Notes: generated from the sequence alone by a model not told the origin. 64,000 nucleotides of DNA from Nocardioides jiangsuensis (GCF_019679455.1 NZ_JAIEZQ010000003.1:62001-126000), one strand, 5' to 3'; shown: positions 53,130-62,923, numbered from the stretch's first letter. Program-made: numbers and translations.

Positions 53130-54824
53130 ATGGGTGCACGCAGGATGGCAGTGGTCGCAGCCGTCGTGGCGATGGCCGGGGCCGGTGGTGCGTTCACCGT
53201 CGTCGGGGCAGGTCCCGCGGGCGCGGTCGCGACCGACCAGACGTACTGGGTCCCGGTCGACAAGACCGTGGTGGTCCGCGGCCACGGCTACGGGCACGGG
53301 CACGGGATGTCGCAGTACGGCGCCCAGGGCGCGGCGCTGGAAGGCAAGACCTACAAGGAGATCGTCGACTTCTACTACCCGAAGACGTCGTGGTCCAAGG
53401 TGGTCGGGCCGGTCCGCGTACTCATCACCGCCGACACGAGTGACGACGTGGTGGTCAGCCCCGCGAACGGGCTCACCGTGCGGGACCTCGGCGACGGCTC
53501 CACCCACGTCCTGCCCACCGACACCGGGGTCTCCAAGTGGCGGCTGAACGTCCGCGACGGGCACACCGTCGTGGAGCGCTACACCGACCGGTGGCAGCGG
53601 TTCCGAGCCGGCGGGAATCCCACGCTCAGCGGCGACGGCGAATTCTTCGCGAAAACCCCGGTCACGCTGTGGACCCCCTCCGGCGCGAAGAGGTACCGCG
53701 GCATTCTCCGGGCGGCCTCCCCGTCGTCGGGGAGCAAGGCCCGCGACACCGTCAACGTCCTCTCCATGGACCGCTACGTCATGGGCGTGGTGCCCTACGA
53801 GATGCCCGCCTCCTGGCACCCGGAGGCGGTCAAGGCGCAGGCGATCGCGGCCCGCACCTACGCCACCTGGTCCCGCGACCAGTACCCCTCGCGCTACTAC
53901 CAGATCTGCGACACCACCTCGTGCCAGGTGTACGGCGGTGCGAGTGGTGAGGACGCGCGCAGCAACAAGGCCGTGACGGCGACCCGCCGCGAGATCCTGA
54001 CCTACGGCGGGAAGCCCGCCTTCACCCAGTTCTCCTCGAGCAGCGGGGGCTGGACCTCCGCGGGCAGCGTGCCCTACCTCGTGGCCAAGGCCGACCCCTA
54101 CGACGGGTGGTCCGGCAACCCGGTGCACGACTGGTCGACGACCGTCGACGTGAGCACGTTCGAGCGCAGCTACCCGTCGATCGGCACCCTGCAGAAGATC
54201 CGCGTGACCAACCGCGACGGGAACGGCGAGTGGCAGGGCCGGGTCAGCTCGGTGGTCCTCGACGGCAGCGACGGTGACGTGACGATCTCCGGGGACAGCT
54301 TCCGCTGGGCCTTCGGGCTCCGCTCCAACTGGTTCACCGTCGACCCGACGCCGATCATCAACCGCTGGTCGCGGATCGGTGGGGAGACCTCGCCGATCGG
54401 GGCGGTCCGCAGCGCGGAGTTCCGGGTCGAGCGCGGGTCGGTGCAGCGCTTCGCGAAGGGCCGGATCTACTACTCGCGCGGCACGGGCGCCCGCGAGCTC
54501 TACGGCCCGATCCTGGTCCGCTACCAGAAGGCCGGGGCCTCCGGCTCCGTGCTCGGGTTGCCGACCACCCCGGTCCGCACCCGGCTGGCCGGCCTCCGCA
54601 CGCTGTTCCAGGGCGGAGGGATCTACTACGTCGAGCGCACCGGCGGCGTGATGGTCACCGGAGCGATCTCCCGGGCCTACCTGCGTGCCGGCGAGCTCAA
54701 GTCCGGGCTGGGCTGGCCGCTCGGCACCAACTACGCCGTCCGCGGCGGGCAGCGTGTGGACTTCGAGCACGGCTACATCCGCTGGTTCCGCAAGTCCGGC
54801 ACCACCCGCGTCGTCAGGACCTGA
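53130..54824 (+). CDS. secreted SpoIID/LytB-domain protein with LGFP repeats
   Basis: A 564-aa secreted protein. Signal peptide residues 1-34 (cut after GAVA). The SpoIID/LytB domain spans about 50-410: GHGYGHGHGMSQYGAQGA, then YVMGVVPYEMPASWHPEA and VKAQAIAARTYAT, with the catalytic-type glutamates of SpoIID lytic transglycosylases probably in YEMPASWHPE. The C-terminal part holds about three LGFP-type repeats (SRIGGETSPIGA, AGASGSVLGLPTTP, GELKSGLGWPLGT) that bind cell-wall polymers. It probably trims peptidoglycan or glycan strands outside the cell. ATG 53130 follows AAGGGAG at 8 bp. An AT-rich, palindrome-filled region lies upstream. Confidence 0.87.
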   Translation: MGARRMAVVAAVVAMAGAGGAFTVVGAGPAGAVATDQTYWVPVDKTVVVRGHGYGHGHGMSQYGAQGAALEGKTYKEIVDFYYPKTSWSKVVGPVRVLITADTSDDVVVSPANGLTVRDLGDGSTHVLPTDTGVSKWRLNVRDGHTVVERYTDRWQRFRAGGNPTLSGDGEFFAKTPVTLWTPSGAKRYRGILRAASPSSGSKARDTVNVLSMDRYVMGVVPYEMPASWHPEAVKAQAIAARTYATWSRDQYPSRYYQICDTTSCQVYGGASGEDARSNKAVTATRREILTYGGKPAFTQFSSSSGGWTSAGSVPYLVAKADPYDGWSGNPVHDWSTTVDVSTFERSYPSIGTLQKIRVTNRDGNGEWQGRVSSVVLDGSDGDVTISGDSFRWAFGLRSNWFTVDPTPIINRWSRIGGETSPIGAVRSAEFRVERGSVQRFAKGRIYYSRGTGARELYGPILVRYQKAGASGSVLGLPTTPVRTRLAGLRTLFQGGGIYYVERTGGVMVTGAISRAYLRAGELKSGLGWPLGTNYAVRGGQRVDFEHGYIRWFRKSGTTRVVRT

Positions 54825-54842
54825 CGCCGCACCCGCAGACGA

Positions 54843-54883
54843 GAAGCGCTCGCCGCCGGCCCAGGGCCGGCGGCGAGCGCTTC
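54843..54883. terminator. strong bidirectional terminator
   Basis: An 18-bp or longer perfect stem starting GAAGCGCTCGCCGCCGGC with a 5-nt loop, followed on the plus strand by TTCTTC. It stands between the convergent SpoIID-domain and pyruvate carboxylase genes and is the longest perfect hairpin in the window. Confidence 0.92.
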
Positions 54884-54901
54884 TTCGACGTGGACCGGGG
54901 C

Positions 54902-57900
54902 TCAGCCGGTGCGCAGCACCAGGACCAGGTCGCCGCCCTCGACCTGCTGGGTGCCGTGGAGCGCGAGCCGCTCCACGGTTCCGTCGACGGGCGCCGTGAT
55001 CGAGGCCTCCATCTTCATCGCCTCGATCGTCGCCACGGTGTCGCCGGCGGAGACCGACGCGCCCTCCTCGACCGCGAGCGTCACCACGCCGTCGAACGGC
55101 GCGGCCACGTGACCGGGCCTGGAGGTGTCGGCCTTCTCCTGGGCGGGCACGTCGGAGGCGACGGAGCGGTCGCGCACGTTCACCGGCCGGAGCTGGCCGT
55201 TGATCGTGCACATCACGGTCCGGATGCCGCGCTCGTCGGCGCCGCTGACCGACTGCACGCCGAGCAGCAGCCGCTTGCCCTCCTCCAGGTCGACCTCGTA
55301 CTCCTCGCCGGGCTCCATGCCGTAGAGGTAGTTCGTGGTCGGCAGCACTGCGAGGTCGCCGTACCGCTCACGCGACTCGGTGAACTCCTTGGTCGGCCCG
55401 GCGAACAGCAGCCGGTTGAGCGTGGCCCGGCGGTCGTCCGCCAGCCCCTGCTTCTCGTCGGCGTCGAGCTCGGTCACCGCCGGCTTGGTCTTGCGGCCGG
55501 CGAGCGCCTTGCTCCGGAACGGCTCCGGCCAGCCGCCGGGCGGGTCGCCGAGCTCGCCGGAGAGGAACCCGATCACGGAGTCGGGGACGTCGAACCTGCC
55601 CGGCTCCTCGGCGAACTCCTTCGGGTCGGCGCCGACCGCGACCAGGTGCAGGGCGAGGTCGCCGACCACCTTGCTCGACGGGGTCACCTTGACGATGTTG
55701 CCGAGGATGTCGTTCGCCGCGGCGTACATGTCCTCGATCTGCTCGAACTTCTCCCCGAGGCCGAGGGCGATCGCCTGCTGGCGCAGGTTCGACAGCTGCC
55801 CGCCGGGGATCTCGTGGGTGTAGACCCGGCCGGTGGGGGAGGGCAGGCCCGCCTCGAACGGCGCGTAGACCCGGCGGGTGGCCTCCCAGTACGGCTCCAG
55901 GTCGCAGATCGCGTCGAGGTCGAGGCCCGTCTCGCGCGCGGAGTGGTCGGTGGTCGCGACCAGCGCGGAGAGCGGAGGCTGGCTCGTCGTACCGGCCACC
56001 GCGGCGCAGGCGGCGTCGACCGCGTCCACGCCGGAGTCGATCGCGGCGAGCAGCGTCGCCAGCTGGCCGCCGGGGGTGTCGTGGGTGTGCAGGTGCACCG
56101 GCAGGTCGAACCGGTCGCGCAGCGCGGTCACCAGGGTGCGGGCGGCGGGCGCCCGGAGCAGCCCGGCCATGTCCTTGATCGCGAGCACGTGCGCGCCCGC
56201 GTCCACGATCCGCTCGGCGAGGTCGAGGTAGTAGTCGAGCGTGTAGAGCTTCTCGTCGGGGTCGGACAGGTCGCCGGTATAGCACAGCGCCACCTCCGCC
56301 ACCGTGGTCCCGGTGCTGCGGACGGCCTCGATCGCGGGGCGCATCTGCTCGACGTCGTTGAGCGCGTCGAAGATCCGGAACACGTCGATCCCGGTGGCCG
56401 CGGCCTCCTCGACGAACGCCTGGGTGACGTCGGTGGGGTACGGCGTGTAACCGACGGTGTTACGGCCACGCAGCAGCATCTGGAGGCAGATGTTCGGCAC
56501 CGCCTGGCGCAGCTTGGCCAGCCGCTCCCAGGGGTCCTCGGAGAGGAAGCGGAGGGACACGTCGTACGTCGCCCCGCCCCACGCCTCGAGGCTCCACAGG
56601 TTCGGCGTGGTCCGCGCGACGTGCCCGGCGACCGAGAGCAGGTCGCGGGTCCGCACCCGCGTCGCGAGCAGCGACTGGTGCGCGTCACGGAAGGTGGTGT
56701 CGGTGACCGCGACCGCCTCCTGCGCGCGCAGCCGCCGGGCGAACTCCTCCGGGCCGACCGCGAGCAGCAGCTGCCGGGTGCCGTCGGGGGCGGGCACCTG
56801 CAGGTCCACGGGTGGCAGCTTGGTGACCGGGTCTACGGAGACCGGTGCGGGGCCGTGCGGGCGGTTGACGGTGACGTCCGCGAGGTAGTTGAGCAGCTTG
56901 GTGCCGCGGTCCGCGGAGCTGCGCGCGGTGAGCAGCTGCGGGTGGTTCTCGATGAACGCGGTGTTGAGCCGGCCGGCCCGGAAGTCCGCGTCGTCGAGCA
57001 CCGCCTGGAGGAACGGGATGTTCGTGGAGACGCCGCGGATCCGGAACTCGGCGACCGCCCGCCGGGCCCGCTCGACCGCGGCGGCGAAGTCCCGGCCGCG
57101 GCAGGTGAGCTTGGTCAGCATCGAGTCGAAGTGCGCGCTGACCTCGGCGCCCGTGTAGGTGGTGCCGCCGTCGAGCCGCACGCCCGCGCCGCCGGGGGAG
57201 CGGTAGGTGGTGATCTTGCCGGTATCGGGACGGAAGCCGTTCGCGGGGTCCTCGGTGGTGATCCGGCACTGGAGCGCCGCGCCGTGCGGCACGATCCGGT
57301 CCTGGCTGAGGCCGAGGTCGGCCAGGGTCTCGCCGGACGCGATCCGCAGCTGGGCCTGGACCAGGTCGACGTCGGTGATCTCCTCGGTCACCGTGTGCTC
57401 GACCTGGATCCGCGGGTTCATCTCGATGAACACGTAGCTGCCGTCGGGGTCGAGCAGGAACTCCACGGTGCCGGCGTTGCGGTAGCCGATCTCCTTCGCG
57501 AACCGGACCGCGTCGGCGCACATGCGCTCGCGCAGCTCCGGGTCGAGGTTCGGCGCCGGGGCGATCTCCACGACCTTCTGGTGGCGGCGCTGCACCGAGC
57601 AGTCCCGCTCGTAGAGGTGGATCACCTCGCCCTCGCCGTCGGCGAGGATCTGCACCTCGATGTGGCGGGGGTCGACCACGGCCTGCTCGATGAACACGGT
57701 GGGGTCGCCGAAGGCGCCCTCCGCCTCGCGCATGCAGGTCTCGACCGCGTCGCGGAGGTCCTTCGGGTCGTCCACGCGACGCATCCCGCGGCCGCCACCG
57801 CCGGCCACCGCCTTCACGAAGAGCGGGTAGGGCAGCTCGCTCGCGGACTCGACGAGGGAGTCGGCGTCCGTGGTCGGCTCCACCGAGGCCAGCGTGGGCA

Positions 57901-58285
57901 CACCGGCCTTCTTCGCCGCGGCGATCGCGCGGGCCTTGTTACCGGTGAGCGTGAGCACGTCGGCCGACGGGCCGACGAAGGTGATCCCGGCGTTGGCGCA
58001 CGCCTCCGCGAGCCTGGGGTTCTCCGAGAGGAAGCCGTAGCCCGGGTAGATCGCGTCCACCCCGGCCTTCACCGCGGTCGCGACGATCACGTCGGGGTCG
58101 AGGTAGGCACGCACCGGGTGCCCGCGCTCGCCGATCTCGTAGGCCTCGTCGGCCTTGAGCCGGTGCTCGGACCCGCGGTCCTCGTGCGGGAAGACCGCGA
58201 CGGTCTGGGCGCCCAGCTCGTAGGCGGCCCGGAAGGCGCGGATGGCGATCTCGCCACGGTTGGCGACCAGAACCTTGGAGAACAT
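54902..58285 (-). CDS. pyc: pyruvate carboxylase
   Basis: An 1127-aa single-chain biotin enzyme making oxaloacetate from pyruvate and bicarbonate. Order: biotin carboxylase domain (about residues 1-450; KVLVANRGEIAIRAFRAA, ATP-grasp GGGGRGMRRV, EMNPRIQVEHTVTEE), carboxyltransferase TIM barrel (about 535-810; DTTFRDAHQSLLATRVR, HTHDTPGG), PYC/OADA domain, and biotinyl domain with AMKME (biotin-lysine K1091). Length is normal. ATG 58285 is directly before KVLVANRG. It refills the TCA cycle and is transcribed after the acyl-CoA carboxylase gene but behind a hairpin terminator. Confidence 0.97.
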   Translation of the reverse strand: MFSKVLVANRGEIAIRAFRAAYELGAQTVAVFPHEDRGSEHRLKADEAYEIGERGHPVRAYLDPDVIVATAVKAGVDAIYPGYGFLSENPRLAEACANAGITFVGPSADVLTLTGNKARAIAAAKKAGVPTLASVEPTTDADSLVESASELPYPLFVKAVAGGGGRGMRRVDDPKDLRDAVETCMREAEGAFGDPTVFIEQAVVDPRHIEVQILADGEGEVIHLYERDCSVQRRHQKVVEIAPAPNLDPELRERMCADAVRFAKEIGYRNAGTVEFLLDPDGSYVFIEMNPRIQVEHTVTEEITDVDLVQAQLRIASGETLADLGLSQDRIVPHGAALQCRITTEDPANGFRPDTGKITTYRSPGGAGVRLDGGTTYTGAEVSAHFDSMLTKLTCRGRDFAAAVERARRAVAEFRIRGVSTNIPFLQAVLDDADFRAGRLNTAFIENHPQLLTARSSADRGTKLLNYLADVTVNRPHGPAPVSVDPVTKLPPVDLQVPAPDGTRQLLLAVGPEEFARRLRAQEAVAVTDTTFRDAHQSLLATRVRTRDLLSVAGHVARTTPNLWSLEAWGGATYDVSLRFLSEDPWERLAKLRQAVPNICLQMLLRGRNTVGYTPYPTDVTQAFVEEAAATGIDVFRIFDALNDVEQMRPAIEAVRSTGTTVAEVALCYTGDLSDPDEKLYTLDYYLDLAERIVDAGAHVLAIKDMAGLLRAPAARTLVTALRDRFDLPVHLHTHDTPGGQLATLLAAIDSGVDAVDAACAAVAGTTSQPPLSALVATTDHSARETGLDLDAICDLEPYWEATRRVYAPFEAGLPSPTGRVYTHEIPGGQLSNLRQQAIALGLGEKFEQIEDMYAAANDILGNIVKVTPSSKVVGDLALHLVAVGADPKEFAEEPGRFDVPDSVIGFLSGELGDPPGGWPEPFRSKALAGRKTKPAVTELDADEKQGLADDRRATLNRLLFAGPTKEFTESRERYGDLAVLPTTNYLYGMEPGEEYEVDLEEGKRLLLGVQSVSGADERGIRTVMCTINGQLRPVNVRDRSVASDVPAQEKADTSRPGHVAAPFDGVVTLAVEEGASVSAGDTVATIEAMKMEASITAPVDGTVERLALHGTQQVEGGDLVLVLRTG

Positions 58286-58362
58286 GGTGACGAGGCTAGT
58301 GGCCGGGCGGCGCAACGCCCCAGGGGTCTCGGGTCGTGGGCGAGCCAGGCCCCGCGACGCGA

Positions 58363-58400
58363 CGAGGTCCCCGTCCCGGAGTGGCGGGACGAGGACCTCG
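58363..58400 (-). terminator. hairpin between the biotin carboxylase genes
   Basis: CGAGGTCC and CGTCCCG (58363-58378) pair with CGGGACG and GGACCTCG (58385-58400) around a single mismatch and a 6-nt loop. It follows the acyl-CoA carboxylase alpha gene by about 50 bp and lies before pyc, so the two are probably separate transcripts. Confidence 0.75.
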
Positions 58401-58450
58401 GGTCGAGCAGGTCGTGACCGGCGCTGCCGCCGGGCTCCGGCGGGTCGGCG

Positions 58451-60235
58451 TCAGTCCTTGATCTCGCAGATCACCCCGCCGCTGGAGACGGTCGCGCCGA
58501 CCTCGGCGGTGAGCGAGGTGACCGTGCCGGCCTTGTGCGCGTTCAGCGGCTGCTCCATCTTCATCGCCTCGAGGACCACGATCATGTCGCCCTCGGCGAC
58601 CTGCTGGCCCTCCTCGACGGCGACCTTGACGATGGTGCCCTGCATCGGGGAGGTGAGGGAGTCACCGCTCGCGGCGGCACCGGCCTTCTTGCCCTTCTCC
58701 CGCTTCGGCTTCTTCGCCCCGGACGCGGCGCCGGCTCCCGCGGCGGCCGCGAAGCCGGAGGGGAGGACGACCTCGATCCGGCGGCCGCCGACCTCGACGG
58801 TCACGGCCTGCCGCTCCTCGGGCTCCGGGGCCTCGTCGGCCACGCCGCCGTACGGCTGGAGCTGGTTGTCGAACTCGGTCTCGATCCAGCTCGTGAACAC
58901 CGAGAACGTGGTGCCGTCACCGACGTACGCCGGGTCGCTGACCACGGCCTGGTGGAACGGGATCACCGTCGGCATGCCCTCGACCACGAACTCGTCGAGC
59001 GCCCGGCGCGAGCGCTCGAGCGCCTGGGTGCGGTCGCGGCCGGTCACGATGAGCTTCGCGACCAGCGAGTCGAACGAGCCGGGGACGGTCTCGCCCTGGT
59101 CGTAGCCGCCGTCGACGCGGATACCGGGGCCGGACGGCTGGTGCCAGCGGGTGAGCGTGCCGGGCGCGGGCATGAAGTTGCGGCCGCCGTCCTCCGCGTT
59201 GATCCGGAACTCGATGGAGTGGCCCTGGACGACCGGGTCGCCGTAGCCGAGCTCCTCGCCGGCGGCGACCCGGAACATCTCGCGGACGAGGTCGATGCCG
59301 GTGACCTCCTCGGTCACCGGGTGCTCGACCTGGAGCCGGGTGTTGACCTCGAGGAAGGAGATGGTGCCGTCCTGGCCGACGAGGAACTCGCAGGTCCCGG
59401 CGCCGACGTAGCCGGCCTCCTTGAGGATCGCCTTGGACGAGGTGTAGAGCGTGTCGAGCTGCTCGTCGCTGAGGAACGGCGCGGGTGCCTCCTCGACCAG
59501 CTTCTGGTGCCGGCGCTGGAGCGAGCAGTCGCGGGTGGAGACCACGACCACGTTGCCGTGCTGGTCAGCGAGGCACTGGGTCTCGACGTGGCGCGGCTTG
59601 TCGAGGTAGCGCTCGACGAAGCACTCGCCGCGGCCGAAGGCGGTGACCGCCTCGCGCACCGCGGAGTCGTAAAGCTCGGCGACCTCCTCCTCCTTGCGGG
59701 CCACCTTGAGCCCGCGGCCACCGCCGCCGAACGCGGCCTTGATCGCGATCGGCAGGCCGTGCTCGCGGGCGAACGCGACGACCTCGTCGGCGTCCGCGAC
59801 CGGGTCGGCGGTGCCGGCGACGAGCGGCGCGCCGACCTTCTGCGCGATGTGGCGGGCCTGCACCTTGTCGCCGAGGGAGTCGATGGCGGACGGCGGCGGG
59901 CCGATCCAGACCAGGCCGGCGTCGATCACGGCCTGGGCGAACGCGGAGTTCTCGGCGAGGAAGCCGTAGCCGGGGTGGACCGAGTCGGCGCCGGACCTCT
60001 GCGCGGCGTCGATGATCTTCTCGATCGAGAGGTAGGAATCGGCCGGGGTGGCCCCGCCGAGGCTGTAGGCCTCGTCGGCCAGGCGCACGAACAGCGCGTC
60101 ACGGTCGGGGTCGGCGTACACCGCCACGCTCCCGATCCCGGCGTCCTTGCAGGCGCGGACCACCCGGACCGCGATCTCGCCGCGGTTGGCGATCAGGACC
60201 TTCTGCAGTGGCTTCTTCTCGGTCGTACCGGGCAC
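58451..60235 (-). CDS. acetyl-/propionyl-CoA carboxylase alpha subunit (biotin carboxylase plus carrier)
   Basis: A 594-aa AccA3-like subunit. The biotin carboxylase domain (about residues 8-455) contains [29 protein letters not shown] and [15 protein letters not shown]; a BT-like linker follows, an Ala/Lys-rich flexible stretch, then the biotinyl domain with AMKMEQ (K559). It needs a separate carboxyltransferase beta chain, not present here, which decides between acetyl-, propionyl- or other CoA. The start is GTG 60235, supported by AGGAG seven bases upstream. The MerR gene lies upstream on the same strand with a gap of 43 bp. Confidence 0.93.
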   Translation of the reverse strand: MPGTTEKKPLQKVLIANRGEIAVRVVRACKDAGIGSVAVYADPDRDALFVRLADEAYSLGGATPADSYLSIEKIIDAAQRSGADSVHPGYGFLAENSAFAQAVIDAGLVWIGPPPSAIDSLGDKVQARHIAQKVGAPLVAGTADPVADADEVVAFAREHGLPIAIKAAFGGGGRGLKVARKEEEVAELYDSAVREAVTAFGRGECFVERYLDKPRHVETQCLADQHGNVVVVSTRDCSLQRRHQKLVEEAPAPFLSDEQLDTLYTSSKAILKEAGYVGAGTCEFLVGQDGTISFLEVNTRLQVEHPVTEEVTGIDLVREMFRVAAGEELGYGDPVVQGHSIEFRINAEDGGRNFMPAPGTLTRWHQPSGPGIRVDGGYDQGETVPGSFDSLVAKLIVTGRDRTQALERSRRALDEFVVEGMPTVIPFHQAVVSDPAYVGDGTTFSVFTSWIETEFDNQLQPYGGVADEAPEPEERQAVTVEVGGRRIEVVLPSGFAAAAGAGAASGAKKPKREKGKKAGAAASGDSLTSPMQGTIVKVAVEEGQQVAEGDMIVVLEAMKMEQPLNAHKAGTVTSLTAEVGATVSSGGVICEIKD

Positions 60236-60278
60236 GCGTGCTCCTGGGGGCTCTCGATCCGTCAGGTTCCAGCGGAGT

Positions 60279-60728
60279 CTAGGGCCTGCGCCGCGGGGCC
60301 GGCCCGTCCGCCCGGCCGCCGGCCGCACCGGACGCCGCTCCGTCGAGCCTGGCGAGGTCCTCGTGGCAGCGGCGCTCCACGTCGGCGAGGTCGGCCAGGG
60401 TCTCGTCGAGGTCCCGGCGGCGCTGCTCGAGGTCGCGGCGGCGTACGTCGATCTGCTCGATGAGGTAGTGCAGCTGGCCGGCCTCGCCGGGCTGCTCGTC
60501 GTACATGTTGACGATCGTGGAGATCTCGTCGAGGGAGAAGCCGAGCCGCCGCCCGCGCAGGATCAGCCCCAGCCGGACGCGGTCGCGCTTGCGGAAGACC
60601 CGGGCGGTGCCGCGGCGCTCGGGGGAGAGCAGGCCGACGTCCTCGTAGTGCCGGATGGTGCGCAGCGTGACGTCGTAGTCCTCGGCCACCTCGGCGATGG
60701 TCCAGGTGCGCTCGTCCCCGGTCGTCAC
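60279..60728 (-). CDS. MerR-family transcriptional regulator
   Basis: A 149-aa MerR regulator. The winged helix-turn-helix (about residues 8-75) starts [31 protein letters not shown] and is followed by a coiled-coil dimer helix (about 85-125) and an Ala/Gly/Arg-rich tail. No cysteine cluster for metals is present. Sequence and setting (next to a biotin carboxylase and an acyl-CoA dehydrogenase) suit the LiuR-type regulators of branched-chain or fatty acyl-CoA breakdown. The start is GTG 60728. It probably binds the palindrome at 60772-60791 and controls both directions. Confidence 0.88.
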   Translation of the reverse strand: MTTGDERTWTIAEVAEDYDVTLRTIRHYEDVGLLSPERRGTARVFRKRDRVRLGLILRGRRLGFSLDEISTIVNMYDEQPGEAGQLHYLIEQIDVRRRDLEQRRRDLDETLADLADVERRCHEDLARLDGAASGAAGGRADGPAPRRRP

Positions 60729-60771
60729 GTGGTCCGCCTCCCTTGCGCCGGCCCGGCCCCGCGACCTAGCC

Positions 60772-60791
60772 TTACGTTTACGTAAGCGTAA
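60772..60791. promoter_or_regulatory. palindromic MerR-type operator
   Basis: A 20-bp near-perfect palindrome of form TTACG-N-TTACGTAA-N-CGTAA, 44 bp from the MerR start and 25 bp from the acyl-CoA dehydrogenase start. A weak TTGCGC (60743-60748) to TAGCCT (60767-60772) pair with an 18-bp spacer partly overlaps it. The placement and the TTACGTAA core fit LiuR-type MerR operators. Confidence 0.75.
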
Positions 60792-60815
60792 AGCAGTCGG
60801 ACCGGAAGGTGAAGC

Positions 60816-61994
60816 ATGTCAGGGTCGTTCGAGCTGTCCCGGGAGCACGAGGAGTTCCGCCGCAGCGTCCGCGAGTTCGCGCAGGGCGAGATCGCGCCGT
60901 ACGCCGCGCAGTGGGACCGGGACCACCACTTCCCCGTCGACGTGGTGAAGAAGATGGGCGGGTTGGGCCTGTTCGGGCTCACCGCCCCCGAGGAGTTCGG
61001 CGGCGCCGGCGACGACGGCGACTTCACCAGCCTGTGCGTGGCGATCGAGGAGATCGGCCGCGTCGACCAGTCCATGGGCATCACCCTCGAGGCCGCGGTG
61101 GGCCTGGGCATCAACCCGATCCTCACCTTCGGCACCGAGGAGCAGAAGCAGGCCTGGCTGCCCGACCTGGTCGCCGGCCAGACGCTGGCCGGCTTCGGCC
61201 TGACCGAGCCCGGCGCCGGCTCCGACGCGGGGGCCACCAGGACCCGCGCCGAGCTCGTCGACGGACAGTGGGTGGTCAACGGCGCGAAGCAGTTCATCAC
61301 CAACTCCGGCTCCGACATCACCTCGCTGGTGACCGTCACCGCCCGCACGGGCACCCGCGAGAACGGCTCCGCCGAGGTGAGCACGATCATCGTGCCGACG
61401 GGCACCGAGGGGTTCACCGCCGAGCCGGCCTACGACAAGCTCGGCTGGCACGCCTCCGACACGCACCCGCTGACCTTCGAGGACGCTCGCGTCCCCGAGG
61501 CCAACCTGCTCGGGGAGCGCGGCCGCGGCTTCGCCCAGTTCCTCGCCACCCTCGACGACGGCCGGGTCGCGATCGCCGCGCTCGCCGTGGGCTGCATCCA
61601 GGCCTGCCTCGACATGTCGGTGCAGTACGCCGGCGAGCGGACCACGTTCGGGGTCCCGATCGGCAGCAAGCAGGGCGTGGCCTTCCAGATCGCCGACCTC
61701 GAGGTCATGCTCACCGCCTCGCGCGCGCTGACCTACCGGGCCGCTGCGATGAAGGACGCCGGCCGGCCGATGAAGGAGTTCAAGCAGGCCGCCGCGGTCG
61801 CCAAGCTCTACGCGACCGAGTCCGCGGTCACCGCCACCCGCATCGCCACCCAGGTCTTCGGCGGCTACGGGTTCATGGAGGAGTACCCGGTCACCCGGTT
61901 CTACCGCGACGCCAAGGTGCTCGAGATCGGGGAGGGGACCTCCGAGGTGCAGCGCATGCTGATCGCGCGCGGCCTCGGGCTGCCGGTGGAATGA
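60816..61994 (+). CDS. acyl-CoA dehydrogenase
   Basis: A 392-aa FAD-dependent acyl-CoA dehydrogenase: N-terminal helical, beta-barrel and C-terminal helical domains. Motifs include FGLTEPGAGSDAG (FAD/substrate site), FITNSGSDIT, TFGVPIGSKQGVAFQIAD and QVFGGYGFMEEYPV. The catalytic base is the Glu in EIGEGTSEVQ, the position used by short/medium-chain enzymes; isovaleryl-CoA dehydrogenase uses another residue. Length is normal. ATG 60816 follows GGAAGG. It is divergent from the MerR gene with the operator between. Confidence 0.93.
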   Translation: MSGSFELSREHEEFRRSVREFAQGEIAPYAAQWDRDHHFPVDVVKKMGGLGLFGLTAPEEFGGAGDDGDFTSLCVAIEEIGRVDQSMGITLEAAVGLGINPILTFGTEEQKQAWLPDLVAGQTLAGFGLTEPGAGSDAGATRTRAELVDGQWVVNGAKQFITNSGSDITSLVTVTARTGTRENGSAEVSTIIVPTGTEGFTAEPAYDKLGWHASDTHPLTFEDARVPEANLLGERGRGFAQFLATLDDGRVAIAALAVGCIQACLDMSVQYAGERTTFGVPIGSKQGVAFQIADLEVMLTASRALTYRAAAMKDAGRPMKEFKQAAAVAKLYATESAVTATRIATQVFGGYGFMEEYPVTRFYRDAKVLEIGEGTSEVQRMLIARGLGLPVE

Positions 61995-62021
61995 CCGGTT
62001 CGTCCGACTAGCCTTGCGACC

Positions 62022-62492
62022 ATGGGTCGCCGAATGAAACGCCTCGCGAGCGAGGCCGCCAAGTTCCTGACCGTCGGCGGCCTCGCCACCGCGGTGGCCC
62101 TGGTGGGCTTCAACCTCCTCGTGCACGGCTGGTTCGGCAGTGCCGACGGCCCGATGCACGAGTGGCCGCTCTCGGCGTACGTCATCGCCAACACCGTCGG
62201 CATGCTGGTCAGCTACCGCGGCAGCCGGTCGTGGGCGTTCCGGCACCGCGAGGTGGTCGGCCCCACCGGCGGCCGGGTCTCCTACTTCGTGATCAACACG
62301 CTGTCGATGGGGATCCCGGTGCTCTGCCTGGCCACGAGCCGGTACGTGCTCGACCTCGACAGCGGCCTGGCCGACAACATCTCCGCGAACGTGATCGGGC
62401 TCGCGCTCGGCACCGCCGCCCGGTTCTGGGCGTTCCGCAAGTTCGTGTTCCTGCGGCCGGAGAAGGCCCGCGCCCGCGAAATGGCCTCCTGA
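62022..62492 (+). CDS. GtrA-family membrane protein
   Basis: A 156-aa GtrA-type protein with four predicted helices (about residues 15-33, 49-67, 84-104, 118-138) and the family pattern KFLTVGGLATAVALVGFNLL, NTVGMLVSYRGSRSWAFRH and ARFWAFRKFVF. GtrA proteins are thought to flip or help move polyprenyl-linked sugars for cell-envelope glycosylation; no glycosyltransferase is adjacent. ATG 62022. Confidence 0.88.
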   Translation: MGRRMKRLASEAAKFLTVGGLATAVALVGFNLLVHGWFGSADGPMHEWPLSAYVIANTVGMLVSYRGSRSWAFRHREVVGPTGGRVSYFVINTLSMGIPVLCLATSRYVLDLDSGLADNISANVIGLALGTAARFWAFRKFVFLRPEKARAREMAS

Positions 62493-62518
62493 CCTGCGCC
62501 GAGCACTACGGTGAGGTG

Positions 62519-62923
62519 GTGCGCCCCTCCCTGCTCCGGTCCGTCGTGGCCGCCCTGCTGCTCGCGGTCGCGCTCGGCTTCAGCTCCTGCAGCTCGTCCG
62601 AGGCGGGGAGCGAGGTGGCCCGGGTCGAGCCCCACGAGGCGGTCGCGCTGATCGCGTCCGGCGACTACACGGTCCTCGACGTGCGCACGCCGGACGAGTA
62701 CGACGCCGGGCACGTCGCCGGCGCGCTCAACATCGACGTACGGGACGGCGGGTTCGAGGAGCAGGTCGACGCGCTCGACCACGACGCGAGGTACCTGGTC
62801 TACTCGCGGGCGGGGAAGCGCTCGAGCCGGGCCGCCGACACGATGGCCGGCCTCGGCTTCCGCCATGTCGCGGACGCGGGTGCGTTCAGCACGCTCGTCT
62901 TCGCCGGCGCCGAGATCGAGTAG
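62519..62923 (+). CDS. rhodanese-like lipoprotein without catalytic cysteine
   Basis: A 134-aa protein with an N-terminal signal (SLLRSVVAALLLAVALGFSSC, possible lipid Cys 24, lipobox imperfect) and a single rhodanese domain (about residues 35-134; VARVEPHEAVALIAS, VLDVRTPDEYDAGHVAGALNID). The active-site loop reads VYSRAGKRSSRAA: the position of the catalytic cysteine is a serine. It is therefore probably not a sulfur transferase but a binding or structural domain outside the membrane. The GTG start at 62519 (or 62516) is chosen from the signal peptide; the ribosome site is weak. Confidence 0.82.
   Translation: MRPSLLRSVVAALLLAVALGFSSCSSSEAGSEVARVEPHEAVALIASGDYTVLDVRTPDEYDAGHVAGALNIDVRDGGFEEQVDALDHDARYLVYSRAGKRSSRAADTMAGLGFRHVADAGAFSTLVFAGAEIE

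Noticed and set aside
60816-61994. Isovaleryl-CoA dehydrogenase (liuA)
   Set aside because: The catalytic Glu is in the EGT motif used by short/medium-chain enzymes; isovaleryl-CoA dehydrogenase has its base elsewhere.
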